DNA from: Platerodrilus igneus
Lineage: Eukaryota; Arthropoda; Insecta; Coleoptera; Lycidae
NCBI GenBank assembly: GCA_036346225.1
Contig: JARFIW010000453.1
Location: 5,642,001-5,706,000, forward strand
Length of the DNA: 64,000 bases
Direction: 5' to 3'
The notes under the pieces are model-generated. The model was not told the origin of the DNA, ran no database searches, and saw only the letters and a list, made by a program, of their open reading frames with translations. Below, in pieces: positions 43,001 through 52,705 of this stretch. Positions within the stretch are counted from its first letter, which is position 1, and each line of letters starts with the position of its first letter. The position numbers were made by a program, and so were the translations under genes.

Positions 43001-43173
43001 AATAAAATCAGTTTATCGGGCGCAGATGACAAGCGTTACGTCATCCCCGGAAGCATATCAACCTACGCATGGGGCATAAGGATATAGGTTAAGTTGTTTA
43101 TATTTGTATATATTTTATTGTGTATATATAGTATGTAAGTTAGTTATAAGCATATCTACCCTCCCCATCCTTA

Positions 43174-44071
43174 AAATTTCCTTTGTTCCCGGCGGCATGT
43201 GTTTACCTCCACGTGGTGTCGCTGGACGGTAAAACATATTGTTAACAACAATATGTTTTATTGACTGAAAACGCGTTTCCTCTTTTTTACATTAATCTCA
43301 TTTTGTTACAGGTCTATTTTAAACAACACATTAATCTCTTTTTTGTTACAGGTTAAACTTTCGGCTACGCACAGGAAATAATGTTATACTTTGTAAAATT
43401 GTAATTAATTTATTAAACTGTAAGTTGGATAAATAAATTATTAAACTTTTGTGTTCTTAATTTATTTATGTTGGTTAAAGCATATGTCTTGGGTAGCAAA
43501 AAAGGTTTTAAAAAATGGAGTTAAATATATACGAGCAAAAATTTTAATGAGGTTTGAGAGCTTAAAGTATAACTTTGCAGGGCGTTGTCCGATTTCAAAT
43601 CTGTTTACAGATTCGGGATGTGCGTAAAATTTTAGACTAAGAAGATGTATCGCATGACTAAAAAAATTTTATAAGAACGCTCAAAAGTCGCTACAGGTAA
43701 GAAATCTTAAAATTGGGGTAGCTCCCTTAGGGATGGTGCAATCTGAAAAATTCTTAGAGATTCGGGTAGCTGAGAAAATTCTAATATTAATTGATACCAA
43801 ACAAGATAGGTTTATCTCGAAAGATAAAAAAAATGGCTAGTCGAAGAAAACTATTTGGTCCAGAATGTTAGCGGTAAAAAATCTTAAAAATAGGTTTATC
43901 TCGTGTGTGGAAATGAGGATGCTCATTTATCTCGAAAGATGAAAAATTTAAGAGATATTTATCTCGAAAGATGAAAAATGGTTAGTCGAAGAAAACTTTT
44001 TGGTCCAGATGTGGGTGCAAATGTGGATGCTGGTGCAAATGTGGTCCTGGGATCCTTGAAAATGGTCTACT
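43174..44071. repeat. Polinton right terminal inverted repeat
   Basis: Mirror of 27833-28722, ending GGTCTACT at 44071. It is a few bases longer than the left arm because its homopolymer runs are consistently longer. Confidence 0.95.
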
Positions 44072-44077
44072 TTTAAC
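44072..44077. repeat. Polinton target-site duplication, right copy (TTTAAC)
   Basis: Identical to 27827-27832. It continues directly into the interrupted SINE (gtgcgtgacaacactcac). Confidence 0.95.
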
Positions 44078-44190
44078 GTGCGTGACAACACTCACACACG
44101 GGACCTCCATTTTACCTCTCATCCCAACGAGGGTGTATTTTTGAGAAAAATGCTCGCCTAACATTTTTAAAACGGACCGTGCCGAGATCC
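44078..44190 (-). mobile_element. SINE, 5' part, continuing after the Polinton
   Basis: Second half of the interrupted SINE (minus strand), with the body words 'acacgggacctccattttac' and the remnant B-box side 'cggaccgtgccgagatcc'. The tRNA-like head is truncated. Confidence 0.8.
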
Positions 44191-44202
44191 TCTTCACATA
44201 CC

Positions 44203-44462
44203 GTGCATTTATATTTCCAATGCTCCACCAGAAGGTACTACATTGGCCAGGAGGCGAGTTTTTTGTTGCCTGGAAATTTAGAATTTTGCCGAACCCTTGC
44301 CATTCCAGGCAAGGTAGGGATCTTTAACGTGCGTGACAACACTCACACACGGGACCTCCATTTTACCTCTCATTCGAACGAGGGTGTATTTTTGTGAAAA
44401 ATTCTTGCCTAACATTTTTCAAGCGGACCGTGTCGGGATTCGAACCCGGGACCTTGGGCGTA
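44203..44462 (-). mobile_element. second SINE copy, head to tail with the first
   Basis: A ~260-bp copy carrying the B-box 'gggattcgaacccggg' (plus-strand view) at ~44435, ending at 44462. It is separated from the previous SINE by 'tcttcacatacc' and followed by 'cctcttcatatacc', so the two share a repeated target-like sequence and look like a SINE pair at one site. Confidence 0.75.
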
Positions 44463-45310
44463 CCTCTTCATATACCATTAAATCTGGGTGAAATAGAGCA
44501 TATAATTAGGAAACAACAGAAGAGTAACCGAGCAGTGGTAATTTCAGGGAGCGGTGTAGGCTAGCTCAAAGATAGAAATAAGTGAAGGTACGCGTTTAAC
44601 AAGTTTGAAGACGGAAAACCTAAGGGCGAAACATAAAATTGCATTTAAATCTGATGATCATTATAAACAACTAACTAGAGGTGTTGGTTTTTAAATATTT
44701 TTAATTTATGTTGATTGTGCGAAAGGATATATTGGAAAACTATTAATTCCGAAAATGGTAGCCGCAGACTGCTTAACCCCCTTCACACTATTGAATATCA
44801 GGGATATAGGGTATATATTTCTAGACAATAGAACCGGAACCGAACTGCATCTAACAGGAAAGAGCAGCGGCTATGTTCGAAGACTACAAACATAGAAACA
44901 AGGAGAAAATTGTTGAAAGCATATGTGTGGAGCACATCATAGTACGTCTATGAAATAGGGGCAGTAGGAGAAGCAGACAAAAACAAACAAACCTTTTGGA
45001 ATGTTGTGCTTCAAATGTATAAGGATGATAGCATGGACAGACGAAGTTAAGAACAAAGAGGTTATTGAAATAGTAGGGGAATAAAGATATCTGTGGAAAA
45101 CAAAAAAAAAACGAGAAATAGAAGGGCAGGGTATGTTTTAAGACATTTTTGGGAACTAGTAGGGGATATATTACAAGCAGAGATAGATCAAACTACTGTA
45201 CGCAGATAGTGAATGTTGTAGACTGTGGAAATTTTAGGGAAATGTGTAGGTTAGCACAGAATAGGAAACAATGATGGTACGCATCTAACCAGTTGCAAGA
45301 TTGAAGACCT
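44463..45310 (+). pseudogene. LINE tail unit plus RT C-terminal fragment
   Basis: Continuation of the LINE tail interrupted at 27706. A tail unit (ggaaaactattaattccg; gcagactgcttaaccccctt) runs to ~44830, followed by an RT C-terminal scrap (gcatatgtgtggagcacatc; atggacagacgaagttaa) to ~45310. It closely parallels 20593-20960 and 5390-5757. No open frame. Confidence 0.6.
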
Positions 45311-46339
45311 AATCATGATGAACAATAGTTCACAGATAAATATTTTTATTTCACCATCACTGGTATTTTCTTGTTAAAATTGGTGACGTGTGCTTCCAAA
45401 AACATTAATTTTACTAGTGCAGCATTTGGATTGCAATTATTTAAATTTGTATATTCTAATTAGCCTTATTTATTAGTCGGAGTCTTCAGTGATTAAAGGA
45501 AAATAATCCACCTCAGTGATTTCCGGTGAAAAAAGTGTTTGCCACATAAAATCTGATGTTTCTTGAGGTTTTTAAAAACCTGAAGTAATGAGCTAAAATA
45601 GACTTCGGGTTAGGTTTCAGCGACCCCAAAAACATTGTCAGGCTCCCAGATCAAAAAGAATTTTTTTTGTGTGGTTGTGTAATAAATTCCATATAATCGC
45701 GTTTAGATTTTTCTTCCGGAATTGTCAAAGTCGGTATGTATCTTAGAACTTCCGCCAGGTGAAATTCCACCCAAATGACAGAAAGCTGTAGCGTTTATTT
45801 TTTACCCCCTTTAGTATTGTGTACAACAAATAGTGGTTCTATAAAATCAAGTTCTTTAAACAATGGTGGGCGAAGGTTAAAACTAATTGCTTTTAACTCT
45901 ATAGGAGTTCATTATGTAGAATCATTTGATGATGCGTATTTTACCTTCAATTATTAAGTAATGATACGCTTTGCACTAATGTGAAAAAATAAGTGTTTAA
46001 GAAGTTTTCACTTCAATTAAAATTAACACCAAAATTGTTTGGTGCATTTTTGGTCCGACTGGAAAATTACGCTTATGATGGATAAAATAATTAACCCGAA
46101 TGATAAAAAATAATGGTTTCATACTAATAAATCGTTTATAATTAAACATGTTATTACAAATATTTAATACTATTAATATATTTCCCACTACTTGCTGTAA
46201 ACATAAATGTAAAGAAACAGTTTAGCTTCCCATCGGTCCAGACTTGATAAATCCTGCCCCGGATGATTGGAATTTCACTCATTGTAAATAACTCTGATAA
46301 GCCCCTACGTGTTCAGGTTTCAGTCAGATGTACAAATAG
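45311..46339. other. upstream region of the inositol synthase-like gene; non-coding
   Basis: AT-rich. Small frames such as 45775-45957 have no family signature. The last ~150 bp become more GC-rich toward the promoter. Confidence 0.45.
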
Positions 46340-46370
46340 TATATAAGGCAGCTGTCACTGTTTCAGAAGC
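46340..46370 (+). promoter_or_regulatory. TATA promoter of the inositol synthase-like gene
   Basis: TATATAAG at 46340-46347, with an initiator-like TTTCAGA ending near 46367 and about 95 bp of 5' UTR before the ATG at 46465. Confidence 0.6.
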
Positions 46371-46464
46371 GATCAATAAGCGTCCGCCTTCGCATCTGAA
46401 ACATTTAACTCTAACTGGGATTTGAATATTAGTGTCGCGTGTTTAAAAAATTTTCTTTATCAAA

Positions 46465-46572
46465 ATGGAAGTTCTTGTGAATAGTCCTAATACAAAATAT
46501 ACCGAGAATTTTATAGAATCAGTTTATGAGTATCAAACAACTTTTGTGGAAAAAACAAACGATCGATTTTTG
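46465..46572 (+). CDS. Inos: inositol-3-phosphate synthase, exon 1 (partial gene)
   Basis: ATG at 46465 opens 36 codons (MEVLVNSPNTKYTEN; ESVYEYQTTFVEK) that end at a consensus donor TTG/GTAAGT (46572/46573) in phase 0. The pattern SP-x-x-x-Y-x-x-x-x-I-x-x-x-Y-x-Y-x-T-x-x-V matches the N-terminus of animal inositol-3-phosphate synthase, which converts glucose 6-phosphate to inositol 3-phosphate in the cytosol. The enzyme is ~550 aa, so most of the gene lies further on. I found no exon with the NAD-binding GGNNGST region before 64000, implying a first intron of more than 17 kb. The TATA promoter sits just upstream. The name rests on 36 residues. Confidence 0.65.
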
Positions 46573-49500
46573 GTAAGTGACCTTTACTATTTATGGCAGT
46601 AGATTAATTTTAAATATATAGGCTTCGACTGATTTTTTAAAATATGCACGTTATTTTTAAACGAATTTTAGTCGTGTTTTTTAGAGTTACATTAGGAAAA
46701 TATTAATTTTTATGCAATTTATAACGAGTTCAGTGCAGTAACCCTAACAGTTTGACCATTCCCTACCATCGTGATTTATTTAAAAAAAAAAATTTTGCAA
46801 GAAAATTTATTTTGGAAATTGCTATAAAAATTTATTTCAAATTTTATAACAAAGTTTAATTACTTTGGTCATCTGTGTTATTAATTATTTAGTCCATTTG
46901 TAAATGGAGATTGTCCGATCGACTACCAGAACTGGTTTTAATTATGAAGAGACATTGAGCCCCTTTACTTTCATTTCACTAAAAATTAACACGTGTTTGT
47001 GGGTGTATATATTTCTGTGTTTTGGTCAAATGAACATTGCATTTCAATAATTAATTTTGCTACTTGACACGTTTTGCTAAATTCTATTTTCTAAATGGCT
47101 AAAGATGCTTGTAATGTACACCATAAATTTAAAATCATGACTAAATACCTTAAAAATCTTATACGTCATAATAGAAATGGTGGAAGAATGCATTTGAGTC
47201 ATCATCATCAACCGTATTCGTATGCAACAAGATTAGTCTAATGTAAACTAAGGTAAGGTTATTTTGTATTAAAAATGACTAAGGCAGAAACAATGCCATC
47301 AATTTAGACTGTAATGTAGGTGGGATATGCGATATCTATCTTATATCTTTTACTCATCATAAATTCCACAATGTATGTCGTTATACTAAGCTGCTTTTAT
47401 CGAAATACATTCTTTCTCTTGCGTTTTAGTTACGCCAAGTGCATACTCTAAAGTATATCCTTAATTGAATCGTAGATTAACGACGTGAATGTTTTCTTTC
47501 GTGATTTCTACTATATACATTTTATTAAAAACTAATAAAACTAAGTTTAATTTTATTATATACTAATAGAGTAATAAGAGCTACCTTTATTTAACTTGAC
47601 TAGGCAGATACAAAAGTGCCATATTGTAAAAGAATGCATACGAGGTGGGTCGTTAAAATTTTTGTTGTCTGTGACTTGTGTTCAAGTTGCAGGGCTCTGG
47701 AATTTATTCTTGAAGTTGAACAGTTTTTCTTTTTTTTATATTGTTACACCATTTTTCTATATATGGATTTATATAGTGTATTTATACTTCACCTTATAGG
47801 CGGCAGAGCCTCAATAGATTATGAGGGGTTCCTGTTTAATGTTTAAGCCCAGGGTAAAGAGGATGGTGAATGGCTTTGAGTAAAAAAAGCCAGTTAAGCT
47901 TCTTCAACTTAGGGCAGAGCTATGAGCTAGGGTCGTAGGATGGTATACGATAATAAAAGAATTTTTAATGGACACCACCCTATCTTAATAATTGTGATAA
48001 TAAGAATCAATCCGAAGATCAGATACGGAAATCTTCAAAAAGAAAAAAATATCTTTGACGAGCAAAACAGAGAAAAATAAAAATAATATTTACTTATGAT
48101 TCAGCAAACTGGAATGGGAACGACGATCTCGTACTATCTGAAAATTTAATCACTTCTAAACATTTTTGAGCCAGGGCTACATTAGAGCCTAGTCACTTTA
48201 TCACAAAAAAATAAATTATAAAAAGATCAACTTGTCAGAATTATACTTCAAAAATTTTTTAAACTCAACACCAATAACATATCTTTCTTCACTACAAAGA
48301 CTTTATAAATGTGGTTGTTTGCTTCTATAGAGAAATTATTGACGACTTCAATGAAAGAAAGCTTTAAAACAACTTATTATTCTTTCTATTGATTTACAAA
48401 AAAAATATATACATTTATTGTACAATTTTATACTTACTGATACTTTCGAGATAATTACTTTTATTACGGTCTAGTATTAGTCTCCGATTATTCATATGAA
48501 TTTATAATTAAAAATTTATTTATAGGGTTTTCATTATATTCTACAAACTATAGATGATACCTGAATAGGATCCGTTTCGGGTTTACAATCAATAAATTAA
48601 TGCTCTGACTTTCGATAGATTACAGAACTACATTTTTAATTGGTTTAGTTGATGGAATCAAAGGTCAAAAACATTTATTGTTTAAATTAAACTATACTTT
48701 AGGTGTACGGCAAAAAAGTTATATATTACAATGTGACAAGCAAATATCAGTGTGTCACGTGTTTAGTTACGAATACATTTTTGTATAACCTTGTAAATTC
48801 AAAACTTATCATATAGAAATTTCTTTTATAAGAGCATTTATGAAATATCCAACTATTAGATTCTGAATAAAATATTACGTGTCTAATTTAAATGACCATA
48901 TAAATTTTACCAAAAATTTCGTGTACCAATTTAAGTAAACATATAGAATTTACAACAATTATTTGTACATTTTATGTAATGGTTCCATGAAATGAAAATT
49001 GATTTAAAATTGGGGATAACTCACCACAAACAATCTGCTAGGTATTCAAGTTCGTCAATCATCTTGAGTACTTACAACGGCAGATGCGCGCGGCTGGCAC
49101 ATATACGGACTTGACTTCTATACAAAACAACATCTGCAGAAACGTCCACCATCTTGCATAGCAACATTTAAGACTTTGTACTTTCAATACAACTAACAAC
49201 CAAAAGTGCTTGTTCCATAATAATTATATACGAAAGATTTATTGCTTCACAATTTGATAATTTACATGCTTACATAAAATGTGCGTTCCAATACTATAAA
49301 ATTTGCTTTTCAAAATTGGACTTGAAATTTGTTTCGATATTATTTGTTAACTTTTACTTGTGTTTCAATACTGTATAAACATGTTTTACTTGCGCTGAAA
49401 AGAAACGAGGAAAGTGATTTGGATGTAAACTTGAGAATTATTCACCTACCGTAGATATATTTTTTGGCCACTCTAGGTCGATACAATAACTGATCGAGGC

Positions 49501-50084
49501 CATGGTATCCGTCGACATCATTTCACCTGTCTTTGGGACAGCATGTTTTATCAAACCTGCTAGCCCACGTTTCAACACTTGCTTAGATGATTACATACCA
49601 ATGTTAAATGATGAACCTTGGCCACGAGACAATTTTATTATCCAAGCACGCGCGAAAGGAAATATTGTATCAATACACATACAGATAGAAGAATTCTTAA
49701 TTTTTACTTAGAGTCTTTATATATAGATGGAGCTCTATGTATGAATTGGTAATGTATTGTTTCTATCGGAATTTAATATTTTCTGTCTAATAATGGATAT
49801 TTGTTAAATAGATATTTAGAACAAAAACGTATATTTATGAAGCAGGTAATTGTATTCTTTACAATATAACCCCATGTTGTTTTCACTAGGGTACCACTAT
49901 TTGGTGGTGGCTATCAGTGGCGTCGCGTGGCTTTTTCTTTAAAGGATTCAATTTTCAAAACGTAAAAGCGTTGAATTTAAAGTAATTTCATATAGATCGA
50001 TTAAACAAATCAGAGCATCCAAAAAAGGGATAAAGTTAATAATAGTTTACTGACCACACAAAATAAAAAGTTATACACACAAGC
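46573..50084. other. AT-rich intronic DNA
   Basis: Begins with the donor of the exon above. I see no gene, RNA or clear mobile element except the unrecognised frame at 49502-49711. The frames at 47.6-47.85 kb are composition-driven. Confidence 0.5.
49502..49711 (+). other. unrecognised 69-codon open frame
   Basis: ATG-started frame (MVSVDIISPVFGTACFIKPA; LNDEPWPRDNFIIQARAKGN) in locally less AT-rich DNA. Its amino-acid composition looks more protein-like than most chance frames here. I cannot assign it to a family; it may be a fragment of an old element. Confidence 0.25.
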
Positions 50085-51217
50085 AACTTGGCAATTATTT
50101 TTTAAAAGACAACGGAATTCGTCTGTTTTTTCACTGAAAACTTCAATAACATCTTCCTCAAAGAGCAGAGAGGACCTTAAATTATGTAAAAGAGCACTTT
50201 CTGTGTTCCTTAACGCCAGAGCTGAAAGTCTATCTTGGTATTAGGTATTTCTCAGATAATTTTTTATTCGTTTTAAACTAGAGAAAGATCTTTCAACAAA
50301 AGAACTTGTAGCCGGGAAAGTAAAAAACAATTCGACAAGCTTGGTCATTTCTGGAAAAATTGGGCACAATTATTTATTTAACTCTATTATGCTATTTTTT
50401 CTCATATCCGCATCTTAGTATACGACCATTAGATCGCTTCGTAAACGCGAAAGTAAAAAAATTCACCATATTTTTTTGTATTGACAAAAAGGCTTTCTCG
50501 GAAAACTGATTGCTGGAGGTGTCGTACCGACTCTGGTCAAAGAGACATAAACATTTTAATTGCGACGTTTCTTTAAATCGCTGCTCTACATTTAAAATAA
50601 TTATGTCAAAAATTTCATAAAGCAATCGTCAATGAGACGCTTCTTTGTCCTCTCCAGAAATTACGTCCAAGGGTAACCGCTTAGATGTCTGTAAATTCTG
50701 TCATCCGATTCCAAAAAGTTTAAAAATCATTTCTTAGATTCTGGACGTATTATTTAAAGTTTTGAAATTTTTTTGATTCAGTACTCAACGTCTACGATGT
50801 TTTTTCGTAAAGTTTGAAATAATATATTCGAGTGGGGAAAAATTGTAGAAAAAATCAGTAGAATGAAGTTGAAATCGAATTCGTTTAAGGTACTATAAAG
50901 CCCACGCGCACACATAACAGATTCATGATCCTATTCAGAAGTTTAGTTTGAATTATAGATTCAGACAAGAATTATAAGTCTGTTTTATGGTCGAAGACAG
51001 ATAAAGGTGGGTGGTACCTGTGTGTGGTCTATAGTAGATTTTGATGTATTGTTTTTCGTGCTTTGGTTTTCGGTCGATGCGGCAGCGGCGTTTGCATAGC
51101 TGAATTTGTTCTTTGCGGTGCTCGTCGGCAATGTTTCTAGGTTGGTATTATTGTCGATAGGTGAATTGCTAGGATTACAGAGGTGCGTTAATATGGTACC
51201 CCACAATGTTTGATTGG

Positions 51218-51607
51218 GCTGAAAATGCTAGTGCAGCTTAATGATACCTAGTGCAACCTAACGCACACTTTAGCAAAGCTATCTGCAGCAAAATTGCCGT
51301 ATTTAGAGGACTAAATTAGTTGTGGGAGAGGGGCTAAATTAACGTTAGCCCCCCCCCCCATGTTGGAAATACTTAGTAAGAGTGCTAACGCAGATAACTT
51401 AGACCTAGCGCACCCAAAATAATAGCTAGCGCAGGCATACAAACTTCATTATTTTAGCTTTTTATCTCTTTCAGGTGCGTTAGCCCCCCCCCCATTCAAT
51501 GTCTAATTGTGATCATAGGGCTGGCGCAGCTTGATTATACCTAGCGCAACCTAGCACACTCCTTGGCTGGGCTGGCGCAGCAAAATTGCCGTATTTAGAG
51601 GACTGAA
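51218..51607. repeat. pair of ~90-bp direct repeats ~300 bp apart
   Basis: 51218-51310 and 51522-51607 share 'cctag(t/c)gcaacct', 'gcagcaaaattgccg' and 'tatttagaggact(a/g)a'. Each is associated with a C8-C12 run (51347, 51485). They suggest a tandem ~300-bp unit truncated in its second copy. Confidence 0.7.
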
Positions 51608-51611
51608 TTCC

Positions 51612-51814
51612 GGGGCGGCTTCGTGGCGTGGTGGTGTGTGTGTGGCTGCTGTGCCCAGGGTCCCGGGCTCGAATCCCGACGCGGTCCGCTTGAAAAATGT
51701 TGGGCTTGCTTGCTACAGCAAGGGTTCGGCAAAAGTCCAAATTTTCCAGGTAAAAAAACTCGCTTCCTGGCCAATGTACTACCTTCGGGTGGAGCATTGG
51801 AAAATTACATGTAA
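51612..51814 (+). mobile_element. tRNA-derived SINE (plus strand)
   Basis: Clear tRNA-like head: A-box-like 'cgtggcgtggtgg', B-box 'gggctcgaatcccg', then the shared body 'ttcggcaaaagtcca' and 3' end 'ggagcattggaaaattac'. The body lacks the ~90-bp middle segment present in the 299-bp copies. It forms the 3' end of the composite insertion. Confidence 0.85.
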
Positions 51815-52705
51815 GGTCGAAGACAGTCTGAACTAAAAGACTATGAAAATTCCATCGCGTTTGTGATGCAGACAGTAGTCTTTTTTTTACAAGCGCATGA
51901 GTTCGTTTACTTGATTTGGCGTAAAAGGTTGAAAATCCTACGAGATTTGTAAAGAATATTCGTACATACCTTATAAAGCTAGCAGACTGAGACAAAACTA
52001 AATTTAGCTTATGGGCATAGCAATGAAAAAAAATTGTAGATTTACAATGTTCTCGTAGTCTTGCTTGTAATCCAGCATGTTCTCCAGCCATAACCGCCGC
52101 ACCATCATATGTCTGTGCAACTAAATTTTTGTCACAATCAAACTCACTTAAAGTTTTTAACACATGCTCTAGAAGACCATATGCTGTCCTATCCGCACTG
52201 ACGTCAGTGAAATGCAAAAATCTTTCTTTAACTCTTCTATCTGAAGTTACATAGCGTAGTATCGTTGTTAGCTGCGACTTCATGCTTATGTCGGAAGATT
52301 CTTCCAAAATTAGTGCAACAAAATTAGCACTTGAAATTTCTTTTTTTATTGTTCGCAACATAACAACTACAACTGAAGAATCAATTCGTTTTGAATAGAT
52401 GAGGAAATGCCATGAAACACAGTTGAATTCTTCAAATGCGATTTTAGCATGTCGTTATGTTTTACAATTTCATACGCAAATTGTATAAAATCTCAGCTAT
52501 TGTATGACGAATCGCTTTCGTTGTGATCTCTAAATGCCAGACCTAATTTTCTCAAAAGACAAGTAACTCTAATTAAATTGCTAATTATTTCCCTATTTTG
52601 CCTAACTGGTTTTTCCATTTCGAGCTTGTATTGAATACTCAATGAAAACTCTATCTTCTGATTTTTTTCAAATAAATGCAGTTCTTTTGGATTAGCTATA
52701 TGCAT

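Larger units (their letters stand above)
39239..43087 (+). pseudogene. Polinton protein-primed DNA polymerase B, multiply frameshifted
   Basis: The replicative polymerase. The N-terminus has two C2H2-type fingers (FVCNVCGVVFSRTNSLKRH; FTCDACPASFSRKDSLKRH) separated by a frame break (~39335), then CVECNVDVANW. Two very short introns are likely (39672-39719 and 39981-40026). Next are the conserved linker YLEVNVNKYQPMR and DNACFAWCVVAAL, a further finger (~40530) and Exo I (VIYADFESVL, ~40665). Then come VFHNLSGYDSHFIVKEL, LKTDVLLLADIFENF, Pol A (LDANNLYGWAMSQ, ~41865), Pol B region (FGKTMENVDKR, ~42330) and Pol C (LYTDTDS, ~42618), ending GSISTYAWGIRI before the stop. At least ten one-base breaks occur, many in homopolymers. 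Strand and position next to the right repeat are normal for the family. Confidence 0.92.
27833..44071. mobile_element. Polinton/Maverick (adintovirus-like) element, 16.2 kb
   Basis: A complete element by structure: ~890-bp terminal inverted repeats beginning AGTAGACC, a 6-bp target duplication, and a size typical of the family (15-20 kb). It encodes protein-primed DNA polymerase B (plus strand) and, on the minus strand, a retroviral-type integrase with chromodomain, an adenain-type protease, a packaging ATPase, double-jelly-roll major and single-jelly-roll minor capsid proteins, and accessory proteins. Having capsid genes together with integrase places it with the virus-like Polintons. Most frames are broken by one-base indels, many in homopolymer runs. 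Confidence 0.95.
51001..51814 (+). mobile_element. 814-bp composite retroposed insertion with 12-bp target duplication
   Basis: Flanked by GGTCGAAGACAG at 50989-51000 and 51815-51826, and inserted in hAT coding sequence that is continuous across the duplication. Its 3' end is exactly the 3' end of a SINE (51612-51814). The first ~600 bp are not SINE: an antisense frame at 51206-50985 with an FSYANAAAAS segment, then two ~90-bp direct repeats. It looks like a chimeric or 5'-extended SINE transcript inserted in one event. Confidence 0.7.
50085..52705 (-). pseudogene. ZMYM1-like hAT transposase, split by a retroposed insertion
   Basis: The minus strand runs from ELHLFEKNQKIEFSLSIQYK (52705) through LILEESSDISMKSQLTTILR, VAQTYDGAAVMAGEHAGLQ, FFHCYAHKLNLVLSQSA and QTRWNFHSLL (to 51827). 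After an 814-bp insertion (51001-51814) it continues on the left with ILNVEQRFKETSQL (50625-50392) and a C-terminal hATC dimerisation block (FPATSSFVERSFSSLKRIKN, ~50330-50270). The domain order is that of TTF/ZMYM1-type hAT transposases. It is inactive, with stops and frame breaks at about 52360, 50960 and 50390. It lies in the presumed first intron of the inositol synthase gene, in antisense orientation to it. Confidence 0.85.

Noticed and set aside
27833..44071. Interpretation as an old, eroded Polinton relic because of its many frameshifts
   Set aside because: The terminal repeats are nearly identical apart from homopolymer lengths, which fits a young element with sequencing indels better than long decay.
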